Both the position numbers and the translations under genes were made by a program. From assembly GCF_965237655.1 (NCBI RefSeq), contig NZ_CBDEGB010000002.1:1240001-1304000 (forward strand): a DNA stretch of 64,000 bases, written 5' to 3'. Below the pieces are notes generated by a model, which saw only the letters and a list, made by a program, of their open reading frames with translations, was not told the origin of the DNA and searched no databases. Origin of the DNA: Poriferisodalis sp965237655 (GTDB lineage Bacteria; Actinomycetota; Acidimicrobiia; Acidimicrobiales; Poriferisodalaceae). Numbering within the stretch: the stretch's first letter is position 1; each line of letters starts with the position of its first letter. This document shows positions 35,837 to 44,122 of the stretch, in pieces.

Positions 35837-37435
35837 ATGCCTGGCGCCATTCCCGACAACTATCCCGATCTCGTCGACCGGGCAGCGGAACTGTTCGGCG
35901 AGTCCGAAGCAGTACGGGACGGCGACATGTCGCTGAGCTTCGCGGACATCAAGCGGCTGTCCGACGAATGTGCAGCGGCGCTGGTGGCCTCAGGACTGGA
36001 GCCGGGCGACACGGTGGGCATCTGGGCGCCGAACGCCTGGGAATGGGTGATCGCGTCCATGGGGACACTGCGTGCCGGCGGGGTGCTCGTGCCCGTGAAC
36101 ACCCGCTTCAAGGGACGCGAAGCCGCGTTCGTGCTGAGCAAGTCCAAGATCAAGGTGCTCTTCACCATGGCGGGATTTCTCGGCTACGACTACGTGAAGG
36201 ATCTCAACGAGGCGGCCGACGGAGGTCACACGGTCCCCTCGTTGGCAGATGTCGTCGTGCTGCGCGGCGATGCACCGTCGGGCACGATCTCCTACGCGGA
36301 ATTCGCGTCACGGGCCACACCAGACGCCGCAGACGAGGCGGCACGTCGATGCGCAGCGGCCTCGGGCGAGGACCTCGGATTGGTGATGTTCACCTCCGGA
36401 ACCACCGGCCTGCCCAAAGGTGTGCTCGTGCACCATGCGCCGGTGCTGCGGAATTTCGCCCAGTACGCCGCCGAGCTCGGCATGCGCCAGGGCGACCGGA
36501 TGCTGGTCGTGAACCCCTTCTTCCACGCGTTCGGCTTCTCCGCTGGCATCACGCCGTGCATCATGCACGGCGCAACGATCCACCCTCATCCCGTCTTCGA
36601 TGTCGAATCGGTGCTGCAGCGCATCCAGGACGAGAAGATCACGATCCTGCCGGGGCCGCCCGCCATCTTTCAGTCGCTCATCAACTTTGCAGGCCTTGAC
36701 GACTACGACACCTCGAGCCTGCGCTCGTCGCTGACCGGCGCCGCAGCCGTCCCCGTGGAGACGGTGGTGGCGATGCGTGAACGGCTCGGATTCGAGACGG
36801 TGCTCACGGGATACGGCATGACCGAGACCCACGGACTGGCGTCGATCTGCGCTTCGGACGATCCGCCGGAGCTGGTGGCGACCACGAGCGGGCGGGCACT
36901 CGGCGGCGTCGAGCTGCGCATCGTCGATGAAGAGGGTCAGGATCTGCCCATCGGGCAGCCGGGAGAGATCCTGGTGCGCGGGTACAACGTCATGCAGGGA
37001 TACCTCGAAGATCCGGTCGCCACGGCTGAAGCAATCGACGAAGACGGCTGGCTGCACACCGGCGACATCTGCGTGATGGACGAGCAGGGCTATATCGACG
37101 TCACTGACCGCAAGAAGGACATGTTCATCAATGGCGGATTCAACGTGTATCCCGCCGAGATCGAGAAGGTGATGGCCGAGCACCCGCAGATCGGCCAGGT
37201 GGCGGTTGTCGGCGTGCCCGACGAACGCCTTGGCGAGGTCGGAGCGGCGTTCGTGGTGCCGTCACCCGCCGGTGTGCCAGAAGCAGATGCTCTGCGCGCT
37301 TGGTGTCGCGAGCAGATGGCCAACTACAGGGTCCCGCGGCACTATTGGATCGTGGATGCGCTGCCGCTGAATCCATCCAACAAGGTGCTCAAGAACGAGC
37401 TGCGGGAAGAAGCTGCCAACCGTCTCGGCACATAG
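35837..37435 (+). CDS. Acid-CoA ligase, FadD3-like (ANL superfamily)
   Basis: A 532-residue ligase starting MPGAIPDNYPDLVDRAAELFGESEAV. It has the AMP motif MFTSGTTGLPKGVLVHH, TGYGMTETHG, GEILVRGYNVMQGYLED, the hinge DRKKDMFINGGFNVYPAEIE and the C-terminal lysine in LNPSNKVLKNELRE. WAPNAWEWVIA and VPVNTRFKGREA resemble FadD3, the ligase for the steroid C/D-ring acid HIP in mycobacteria, but other acids are possible. No other steroid genes are adjacent. It meets the VWA gene tail to tail with 181 bp between. Confidence 0.85.
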   Translation: MPGAIPDNYPDLVDRAAELFGESEAVRDGDMSLSFADIKRLSDECAAALVASGLEPGDTVGIWAPNAWEWVIASMGTLRAGGVLVPVNTRFKGREAAFVLSKSKIKVLFTMAGFLGYDYVKDLNEAADGGHTVPSLADVVVLRGDAPSGTISYAEFASRATPDAADEAARRCAAASGEDLGLVMFTSGTTGLPKGVLVHHAPVLRNFAQYAAELGMRQGDRMLVVNPFFHAFGFSAGITPCIMHGATIHPHPVFDVESVLQRIQDEKITILPGPPAIFQSLINFAGLDDYDTSSLRSSLTGAAAVPVETVVAMRERLGFETVLTGYGMTETHGLASICASDDPPELVATTSGRALGGVELRIVDEEGQDLPIGQPGEILVRGYNVMQGYLEDPVATAEAIDEDGWLHTGDICVMDEQGYIDVTDRKKDMFINGGFNVYPAEIEKVMAEHPQIGQVAVVGVPDERLGEVGAAFVVPSPAGVPEADALRAWCREQMANYRVPRHYWIVDALPLNPSNKVLKNELREEAANRLGT

Positions 37436-37616
37436 CTCAACAGCAGCCGGGGCCCGTGCCTGGCGCAGCAGTATCTCGCGCCCGTTGCGCACGGCGGAGA
37501 AGCCCTCTGCTCCGGGGATCCAGCTGGTCCCAACCTCGCAGAGTTCTTCCCCGCCGCCCGCAACTCGTGCCGTCGTGCGGGACGGTTCGTCACCGTAGCG
37601 ACGGTTCGGCCGCTTG
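37436..37616. other. Convergent intergenic region, no gene seen
   Basis: 181 bp between the stops of the FadD3-like and VWA genes. It contains short repeated GACGGTTCG and several small inverted repeats but no convincing hairpin terminator. One minus-strand frame stays open across it into the VWA gene but has no family resemblance. Confidence 0.4.
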
Positions 37617-39443
37617 CTATTGCAGGCGCTGGGCTGCGGTGATGAGGCGGGCCAGCTTTGCCACGTCGGGGTCGCCACGGAAGTCCCGCGTCAGGACCTC
37701 GGCCTCCCTGCGCAGGGTGCGCATCGACGGGTCGTCGGTGAACCAGCTCTCGCGCAGGACCTCGGCGAACTCGGCGGCCACTGCGGCCAGCCGGAAGTGC
37801 CGAACGGCGCCGTCGAAGCTGCGGTGTGCGTCGCGGGTCCTGATCGTCGCAGACACCTCGGTGATCGCCTCGCTGGCTGGGCGCTCGTAGCGCAGCGTCA
37901 CCTTGGCGAGCGTCTCGTTGCTGCGCCGGCTCCCGCTCTCGGGATCGACCAGCGTCAGCTCATACAGCGCTGTGGCGCTCTGGGAGATGGCGACCTCGCC
38001 GGCATCGACAGCGTCGTTGCGGAAGTCCCGGTCGGCCACGTCGCGGTTCTCGAAACCCAGCAGCCGGTAGGAGGCCACGGTGTCGGGGTTGAAGATCACC
38101 TGGACCTTGGCGTGGCGTGCGGCGACCGAGACAAACGACGTCACGTCCCCGCCGAGCAGGCGCCATGCCTCGTCGTGGTCATCGATGTAGTGATACGAAC
38201 CGTCGGCCTGGTTGTCCAGTTGCTCCATCAGCTCGTCGTTGAACGGGCCGAGGCCGACGCCGATTGTCGACAGGCCGATGTCGGCGCGCTCGCCGAGCTG
38301 GTGAAGGATCCTGTCGGTCTCGGTCGCGCCGACGTTTGCGACACCGTCGGAGAACAACAGCACCAGCACGTTTCGCCCCGTGGCGGCTTCGCTCTCGGCC
38401 ATGCGGTACCCGCTGACGAGTCCGCCCGCGACGTTGGTGCTGCCGTTGGGGCGCACGTCTCGCTGGATGCGGCGGATCAGGTCGTCGTAGCTCCTGCCGA
38501 CTGCGGCGGGTCGGGCGACGGTGCGGGCGTGGTTCGCATAGGCCACAACACCCACCCGGGTCTCGGGCTCCAGGCCCTCCCAGCAGCAGGTCGACGGCGT
38601 CGTAGACCAGCTCGATGCGCCGGGTCCTGTCGTTGCTGGTGCCGATCTCTTGGTTCATCGAGCCCGAGCTGTCCAGAACCAGGCTGATGCTGTCGGGTCG
38701 CAGGGCGTCGGACACCACGTGCGGTGCCTGAACGCCCACCCGCACAGCAGGTCACCGCTGTCCACGAACGGCGAGGACGCAGCTTCCACGCTGATGGTGA
38801 ACTCGTCGATCTCGTCGTCGTAGCCGCCATCGAAGTAGTTGACGAACTCCTCGACCCGGACTGCCTCGAAGGGCGGCATCTGGCCGCCGTCGAGGAAGTT
38901 GCGGGCGATTGTGTACGAAGCAGTGTCCACGTCGAGCGCGAACGTCGAGAACGGGTCGTCGGCGGTGTCGACGAACGGGTTGATGCCGTAGTCGACAAAG
39001 TTGTCAGGTTCTGTGCGTCGCCGCGACGTCGGCTGATACGGCTCGTGCTCCGGTTCCGCCGATTGGGCCGACTCAGTGTCGGTGCGGCCGCGGCTTGAGG
39101 ACCGACTCGAGGAGGAGTCCTCGTACATTTCTTCCACGGCCATATCGTCGGACTCTCCAGCGACGGCTTGCTCGGTTGCCTCTTCCGAAGCAGCCCCACC
39201 GCGCGTCGACCGCTCTTCCTCGTCGTCCGCCTCGTCCATCCGTTCATCCGCATCGCTGGATGGGCTTGCCGTCACGGCCGTGGTGCTTTCGGTCTCCACG
39301 TCCGCTGTTCCATCGGCGTCCGCGTCGTCGGTCGATGTGCACGCCGCCGCCAACAGGCACAGCGCCAGCAGCGCGACGACCATTCGCCACACTCTCTTGC
39401 CGGCCCCCTGCCGGCGTTGTCGTGGTGTGCGGTTCTTCAACAC
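37617..39443 (-). pseudogene. VWA-domain lipoprotein (YfbK-like) with two compensating frameshifts
   Basis: GTG 39443 after AGGGGGA starts a lipoprotein: basic N-terminus, LLALCLLAAAC lipobox, then a Ser/Asp/Glu-rich linker, the VWA N-terminal domain (NFVDYGINPFVDTADDPFSTFALDVDTASYTIARNFL) and SGDLL. The frame then shifts; RVGVQAPHVV to SLVLDSSGSMNQEI (the MIDAS motif) lies in a second frame. Near 38585 it shifts back into the first frame with RVGVVAYANHART through the DUF3520-type C-terminus. One base is missing near 38745 and one G is extra in GCTGGGAGG. As given, translation stops at 38655. The protein would be an envelope, metal-binding adhesion-type domain. Indels may be assembly errors. 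Confidence 0.85.
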
Positions 39444-39732
39444 TTCAGTCCCCCTTGCGTTGGTTGGCTTCAGTCGCATTCGGCCTGCAGCACTGCTGCG
39501 GGACGTGCGACTTGATGCCCCGACGCCGATGTGGGGGATTGCGTTCCGCTGATTTCAGATGAGCAACGGCTTTGTCACCGGAACGCAAATTGCGACGGCC
39601 GGCCGACACGCATGCGCAACAGAACGCAGCGCCTGAGGCCACGAAGGCGCGCCGAGTGAGCGGATCGTGGAGCGCCGGAGTCTGCCGAAGCCGGGCGACG
39701 GCTCAGCCTCGCTCAGCCCTGTGTAGCCCCGT

Positions 39733-40332
39733 TCAGTCCTGCTTGGACTTGCCCGCAACCTTCTGGTTCTTTTTCCAGGCCCGCACTTCGGCGAGGGCGT
39801 CGGGACCGTCGATGTCGGCCACCGAGCGAGGCTGGCGGTCGGCGAACGGGCCGGCGACGGCCTTCCATCCACGGGGAGCGACCCCGAAACGCTTCGCCAG
39901 GATGGCCACGAAGATCTTGGCCTTCTCGTCGCCGTAGCCGGGCAGGGCACGCAGCCGGTCGTACAGCGCCTTGCCGCTGCGCACGTCGGCCCAGATGGCA
40001 CCGGCGTCGCCGTCGTAGTGCTCGACGATGTGGCGGGTCAGCTCACCACAGCGGCGGGCCATCGAACCGGGGAAGCGGTGCAGTGCTGGCTTGGACTTGA
40101 AGGCGGTTTCCAGCTCGTCGGGGTCCATCGCGGCGATGGCGGCAACCGAGAACTGATCGCCCAACCGCTCCGCCAGCCGAGCGGGGCCCTTGAACGCCCA
40201 TTCCATGGGGATCTGCTGGTCGAGCATCATCGCCAGCAGCAGCGCAAACGGGTCCTCCAGCAGCAGCTGATCGGCCTCGGCGTCGCCCGTGACCGCCAGC
40301 GTTCCCCTGTTATCGCCCTCACTGCTTCCCAT
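39733..40332 (-). CDS. HhH-GPD-type base-excision DNA repair protein
   Basis: A 199-residue protein of the small actinobacterial HhH-GPD group: EADQLLLEDPFALLLAMMLDQQIPMEWAFKGPARLAERLG, FRSKP-like FKSKPALHRFPGSMARR and the hairpin-glycine region LRALPGYGDEKAKIFVAILAKRFGV. It probably recognises or removes damaged bases; the usual catalytic Lys/Asp pair is only partly clear. The C-terminus is lysine-rich (KKNQKVAGKSKQD). It is transcribed away from the macro-domain gene. Confidence 0.88.
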   Translation of the reverse strand: MGSSEGDNRGTLAVTGDAEADQLLLEDPFALLLAMMLDQQIPMEWAFKGPARLAERLGDQFSVAAIAAMDPDELETAFKSKPALHRFPGSMARRCGELTRHIVEHYDGDAGAIWADVRSGKALYDRLRALPGYGDEKAKIFVAILAKRFGVAPRGWKAVAGPFADRQPRSVADIDGPDALAEVRAWKKNQKVAGKSKQD

Positions 40333-40375
40333 GCCTGCGAACGCTACCGCGACATCGTGCGGTACTCGTTGGTCG

Positions 40376-40400
40376 TTACACCCCCCACCTACGGTGGACT
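40376..40400 (+). promoter_or_regulatory. ACACCCC motif copy C, upstream of the macro-domain gene
   Basis: GTTACACCCCCCACCTACGG shares its first half with the two copies at 42360 and 42726 and contains the inverted repeat CCACC-TAC-GGTGG. It lies about 160 bp before the macro-gene start, further than the other two copies from theirs. A shared function is only a suggestion. Confidence 0.3.
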
Positions 40401-40536
40401 CGAAAGGGCACTAGGACACGCCGACACAGGGAGGCCACCGTCGGAGACCGACTATTGGTGTCGCGACCGGAACGGCCGTCGCATGAGGGCCCCACTCGGC
40501 CCCTGAATCGGACAATTCGCACTAGGAGGCACCGCA

Positions 40537-41709
40537 ATGACCGACGACAGCGTTGAAGCTGAACTCCCTGACTCGATGGGATCCCATCAGCTCCAAGGGC
40601 TCTCAGGTCTCCAGATGGAGCACTCAATTGCTCAAATGTGGAAAGTGGCCGTAGGCGGTAGAGCGAGCGAATCCGACGGGCCAACAAGGGTGCTGACCAA
40701 AGAGGACTTTGAACTTCACGGCTGGGACTTGCGGCCCCTCAGCAAACCCATGTCGATACCGGTACCTGATCGAGTGTGGACGAGCTCCGAACTAGTGCGA
40801 ATCGGCTGCGGCTACATGGCATCGATGATGGAAGAGAAATGGCACGCTCTCGTCGACGGCAACTGCTTGCGCCTTCACCGCAGTTGGACCGGCTACTGCA
40901 TCTACGAGGCCACATTTGAAGAATGCGAGGGTGGCGCCATGATCGCAGTCGCCTTCGTAGAAGGAGACCCGGAGCGCTACTCGCGCTACGACGATCTGAC
41001 GGAATCCCAAATGCTCGGATTCCTCATCGACAATTGGCTGCTCGACCAGCCCGGCGAATGGCCAGATCTCCTGACGGCCACTTCCGATGACGACCGCCGA
41101 CCCCGTACGCGCACGCCCGCGCACGACGAGGTGTGGCAGTTGGCGAAGGTTGAGGTGACCTTCGGCGACATCGCGACCGAGCGGGCCGACGCCGTCGTTT
41201 GCCCGACGAGTCCCGCATTGAGCGGAAGCGGAGGAGCCTCACGCGCCATCCACCTCGCGGCTGGTCCTCGACTCAAAGACCATCTCAAGGGTGTAGGCGA
41301 TTGCGAACCGGGGCAGGCCATTGTCACGCCGGGCTTCGACATGGCGGCGCCGTGGATCATCCATACCGTCGGGCCGCGTTGGCGGGGAGGTGCCCACAAC
41401 GAAGCACACGTGCTGGCCTCGTGCTACCGGGAGTCGCTCGCTCGTGCAGACGAAGTCGGCGCACAAGTCGTCGCCACACCTGCTGTTGCCACAGGCCAAT
41501 TTGGCTATCCCCTGCGGGCTGCAGCGGGAACAGCGGTGGGCGTTCTCGGATTCACGCCGACACACGTCGAAACCACCCGCATCGTCTGCTTCAGCGCTCC
41601 TTCGCTCAAAGCCCATCGTGCGGCCTTGTCCACCAGCTCAATCGAAAGGGTGAGGCCCAGGACCATCGAGTGCGGCATCTTCGTCGAGAAGCTGAACGGA
41701 ACCGATTGA
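40537..41709 (+). CDS. Macro-domain protein with an uncharacterised N-terminal domain
   Basis: ATG 40537 has GGAGG upstream. Residues ~200-370 form a macro (ADP-ribose-binding) domain: VTFGDIATERADAVVCPTSPALSGSGGASRAIHLAAGPRL, GQAIVTPGFDMAAPWIIHTVGPRW and TPAVATGQFGYPLRAAAGTAVGVL. The usual N-A-A-N loop is PTSP here, so deacetylase-type catalysis may be lost. The first ~190 residues are not a family I can name; they include MEEKWHALVDGNCLRLHRSWTGYCIYEATF, a motif I recall from small bacterial proteins. It could read or remove ADP-ribose in a stress or defence setting. It opens the accessory island. Confidence 0.8.
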   Translation: MTDDSVEAELPDSMGSHQLQGLSGLQMEHSIAQMWKVAVGGRASESDGPTRVLTKEDFELHGWDLRPLSKPMSIPVPDRVWTSSELVRIGCGYMASMMEEKWHALVDGNCLRLHRSWTGYCIYEATFEECEGGAMIAVAFVEGDPERYSRYDDLTESQMLGFLIDNWLLDQPGEWPDLLTATSDDDRRPRTRTPAHDEVWQLAKVEVTFGDIATERADAVVCPTSPALSGSGGASRAIHLAAGPRLKDHLKGVGDCEPGQAIVTPGFDMAAPWIIHTVGPRWRGGAHNEAHVLASCYRESLARADEVGAQVVATPAVATGQFGYPLRAAAGTAVGVLGFTPTHVETTRIVCFSAPSLKAHRAALSTSSIERVRPRTIECGIFVEKLNGTD

Positions 41710-41849
41710 GGCCGAGTGACTTCTCGATCGCTCGCTCGGCCTCCGGTTCGGCCGCAATTCGGATCGCGGCGTACCCTGCGGCGGAGCCCGAAGGCGGTTG
41801 GGCCGCGGTTCACTATTGGCGAGACGGCGGTTTGGCAACGACGTGGTGA

Positions 41850-42239
41850 TCGAACTCAGCGACTTGGCTGCCGGGATGCGCCTCGCTGGCTTGGTTCGCC
41901 GAGCACCAGTACGACCCCGGATCCTCAGGTGATGTAGAGAGCGTCGCCAAGGCCAAGAACACGTCGCTTGAGGGCCTCGCCGAGTCGGGCATCGGAGAGG
42001 CACGGGCCGGCAAGTTCCGCCTGTTCAAGCGTGCCGAGCTCGATCCGGATTGGTCACCAGCCGAAGACGACCGGGCTCGCCAGCTCGCCTACTTGCTGTG
42101 CCAGAAGGCCAACGACAAAGGCTGGGCAGCCGAGGCCATCGCCTACAACAGCCTCATCACCGCATGGCCCAGCCTGCGCGAAGGCGCTCTCGCTGCCGCA
42201 GCCCGCTCCGCAGGGCCGTCTCAGCAGCAGTTGCTCTGA
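41850..42239 (+). pseudogene. C-terminal remnant of a DUF1156 (COG1743) adenine-specific DNA methylase
   Basis: An open frame without any start codon encodes LAWFAEHQYDPGSSGDVESVAKAKNTSLEGLAESGIGEARAGKFRLFKRAEL, then DPDWSPAEDDRARQLAYLLCQ to a TGA at 42237. This corresponds to the end of the large DUF1156 methylases (WFEQHG...A-x-AKNTS...G-x-R-L). The rest of the gene, over 800 residues, is absent. In other genomes such methylases belong to DNA-modification or phage-defence loci, so this hints at a lost system. Confidence 0.7.
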
Positions 42240-42359
42240 TCGCTGCCAGAGCCGGCGCCGCGCCAAGGTGAGTGTTCAGGCTCGCGAACGGTCGACGTCG
42301 TCGCGCTCAGCTTCGTGTGGCCTGTCGTGGGCAAGCATCTTGTCGCCTCGGGCGTTCAC

Positions 42360-42383
42360 GTGACACCCCTCTGGTGAGATTCC
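42360..42383 (+). promoter_or_regulatory. ACACCCC...TGAGAT motif, copy A
   Basis: GTGACACCCCTCTGGTGAGA starts 59 bp before the ATG of the small membrane protein gene. The copy at 42726 matches it at 17 of 20 positions and lies 60 bp before its own ATG, so spacing is conserved too. Copy A also holds the inverted repeat CACC-CCTCT-GGTG. It may be a promoter or operator shared by the island genes. Confidence 0.5.
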
Positions 42384-42418
42384 CATGACGAAGTCTCCAA
42401 CCGCAGAGGGGGATCACC

Positions 42419-42720
42419 ATGAACCGACCGCGAACCACCGCTGGTAGCGGATTTCAGGGATTGAGGGGCTGACCGTAGCCGCTGCGTTTGCCTTCCTCTT
42501 GCTGGCCCTCATCGGCGGCTGCTTTCTGTACTTGGTCATCAGCATCGCTCGGTGGCTGGGCGGGAGTCACGAGCCGACGTACACCGTGTACGTCGAAGAC
42601 GACTTCGAAGTACTGGACAATCCTGACGGGGGCGAACCGCAATTCGTTCCGGACAATGTGATTCGACTGCGGCCACCAGAGCGCCGGCCGCCGTACGTTG
42701 GCGCTCGCCTTCCGGGCTGA
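42419..42720 (+). pseudogene. Small membrane protein, probably frameshifted near 42469
   Basis: ATG 42419 follows AGAGGGGGATC. It begins MNRPRTTAGSGFQGLRG and stops at TGA, but the overlapping next frame continues at once with LTVAAAFAFLLLALIGGCFLYLVISIARWLGG, a membrane helix, and an acidic then arginine-rich tail. One missing base in GGGGCTG would join them into a 100-residue single-pass protein with a basic N-terminus. Without correction the second part has only TTG 42499 as start and no ribosome site. Function unknown. Confidence 0.45.
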
Positions 42721-42725
42721 TGTTT

Positions 42726-42749
42726 GTCACACCCCCCTGCTGAGATCGC
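42726..42749 (+). promoter_or_regulatory. ACACCCC...TGAGAT motif, copy B
   Basis: GTCACACCCCCCTGCTGAGA lies directly after the stop of the preceding gene and 60 bp before ATG 42786. See copy A for the comparison. Confidence 0.5.
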
Positions 42750-42785
42750 GCTCGCAAGCACCCGATCTCGGAACCAGGAGACGAC

Positions 42786-43889
42786 ATGAGCCGCCGACGC
42801 ACCGGACCGCAGGCAGCCGGGCCGATCTGCTTCGCGATCGCGCCGCGGGTAGGTCGCCGATGCCAAGCCACCGACGTCCATGCGGACCTGAGCGTGGCGT
42901 CCCGTGACGAACTTGCCGAGAGCGAGCTGGAGGCAGCACAGACGTGGGCAGCGCTGATCGAGACCCGCAGCAAACTGGCATCGTGCGAGCGCGACCTCGA
43001 CGATGTCACGCGGGCGAACGATCAGCTTGTCAACCGCATCAGGCGGCTGCGCGGCCGAGTTGTCGAGCAGCACCACAAGTGCCGCCGAATGGGCGCCTTG
43101 CTTGCGGCCTCGAACACTGCGGCCGCTTCAGCCGAACAGAACCGCGGGATCGCTGTCTACGCACTCACATCGGTCCGACGCGAACGAGATGAACTGGCCG
43201 CCGAGAACCGCCGGTTGCGCGCAGAGGCAATTGCGACCGTCTCGGAAGGTCACGACATCGGCACTGCGGGCAGCGAGGACCTGAAGCCGAGTCACACAGC
43301 CGAGACCGGTGACGCTGCCGATCTGCGAACGCGTGTCGCGAACGCCGAACGGCGCACAGTGGCGGCTCTGCAACTTGTGCACAGCACTCCCGATGGCAAC
43401 CGGGTTCGCAGTGTCGCCGCGGCTATCGAGGCCGCTCAACAACACCTGCCGACGCTCAGCATCCCCCAAGCCGTAGCCGAGAATGCTGGCAGCACGCTCG
43501 ACCAGTCAGGGCGTCGCGCCGCCCGAGGCAAGGTGGTGATGCGCGTGTTGCTCGCCTTTCACGCGTATGCGCTTGACGCCCATCGTGAGGGCGATTTCAA
43601 GCACTGGTGCGAGCGCCGTGGCCATGAGTACGCATGCAGCGCGAACCGCGTGGCGATGGGCGAATCAGAGTCAGTGACCAACGAGGAGAGATTCTGCAGG
43701 TCTCGGCAGTTCCCGGTCGACCGAGTGCTTGATCCGACTGGTGTACGGCTGATGCCAGCCCACGTCAGGATCGATCAAGGGCCGACGGCGCCACGGCTGC
43801 AGTTCCTCGACGACACACGAGGTGAGACCGGCAAGATCCACATCGGATACATCGGCCCGCACCTGCCGACCGCCACCGATCCGAGGTGA
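42786..43889 (+). CDS. Unrecognised coiled-coil protein, 367 residues
   Basis: ATG 42786 has AGGAG seven bases upstream. Residues ~40-140 are a long heptad-rich helix (RDELAESELEAAQTWAALIETRSKL, DLDDVTRANDQLVNRIRRLRGRVVEQH, VRRERDELAAENRRLRAEA). A second helical part (residues ~175-230) and a C-terminal region with HAYALDAHREGDFKHWCERRGHEYAC follow. No enzyme motif and no signal peptide are seen. It overlaps or couples with a small frame starting GTG 43886. A structural or scaffold role would be a guess. Neighbours are also unknown genes, so it is treated as part of an island. Confidence 0.65.
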   Translation: MSRRRTGPQAAGPICFAIAPRVGRRCQATDVHADLSVASRDELAESELEAAQTWAALIETRSKLASCERDLDDVTRANDQLVNRIRRLRGRVVEQHHKCRRMGALLAASNTAAASAEQNRGIAVYALTSVRRERDELAAENRRLRAEAIATVSEGHDIGTAGSEDLKPSHTAETGDAADLRTRVANAERRTVAALQLVHSTPDGNRVRSVAAAIEAAQQHLPTLSIPQAVAENAGSTLDQSGRRAARGKVVMRVLLAFHAYALDAHREGDFKHWCERRGHEYACSANRVAMGESESVTNEERFCRSRQFPVDRVLDPTGVRLMPAHVRIDQGPTAPRLQFLDDTRGETGKIHIGYIGPHLPTATDPR

Positions 43890-43990
43890 GCCATATGAGA
43901 ATTGCCGCTTACGGCAGCGCCGCGCGTGCTACACGAGAGCAGCCCGTCGAACGACGATCACGGCGGGAGTCCGCGGGCGCACCGGCATTC

Positions 43991-44010
43991 GCGTCACAAC
44001 GTTGTGACGC
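43991..44010. promoter_or_regulatory. Perfect 20-bp palindrome, operator-like
   Basis: GCGTCACAACGTTGTGACGC is identical to its reverse complement over all 20 bases. It lies 43 bp before a 22-codon leader frame and 111 bp before ATG 44122. A dimeric repressor or activator site for the 414-residue gene is the simplest reading. No second copy was seen in the window. Confidence 0.7.
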
Positions 44011-44053
44011 CATGAACGCGAGCCCATGCCGGGCTTCGAACAGGGAGACAAGG

Positions 44054-44122
44054 ATGAACAACTGCCAATCACGTTCGGTGCCAGCGGCGGCGTCGTTCGC
44101 ACGCATCGGGGAGTGTGACTGA
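44054..44122 (+). CDS. Possible 22-residue leader peptide coupled to the next gene
   Basis: ATG 44054 follows GGGAGACAAGG, the best ribosome site in this region. The frame MNNCQSRSVPAAASFARIGECD ends in TGA that shares its A with the ATG at 44122 (TGATG). Such an overlap suggests translational coupling. The same frame is open from GTG 43886 and ATG 43895, so a longer 75-78-residue product is the alternative. Confidence 0.4.
   Translation: MNNCQSRSVPAAASFARIGECD

Noticed and set aside
37262..37678. Minus-strand frame across the gap after the FadD3-like gene
   Set aside because: No family resemblance; overlaps two well-supported genes.
38655..38657. Stop in the VWA gene as Sec
   Set aside because: It lies in the wrong frame after an indel; correct sequence is in another frame.
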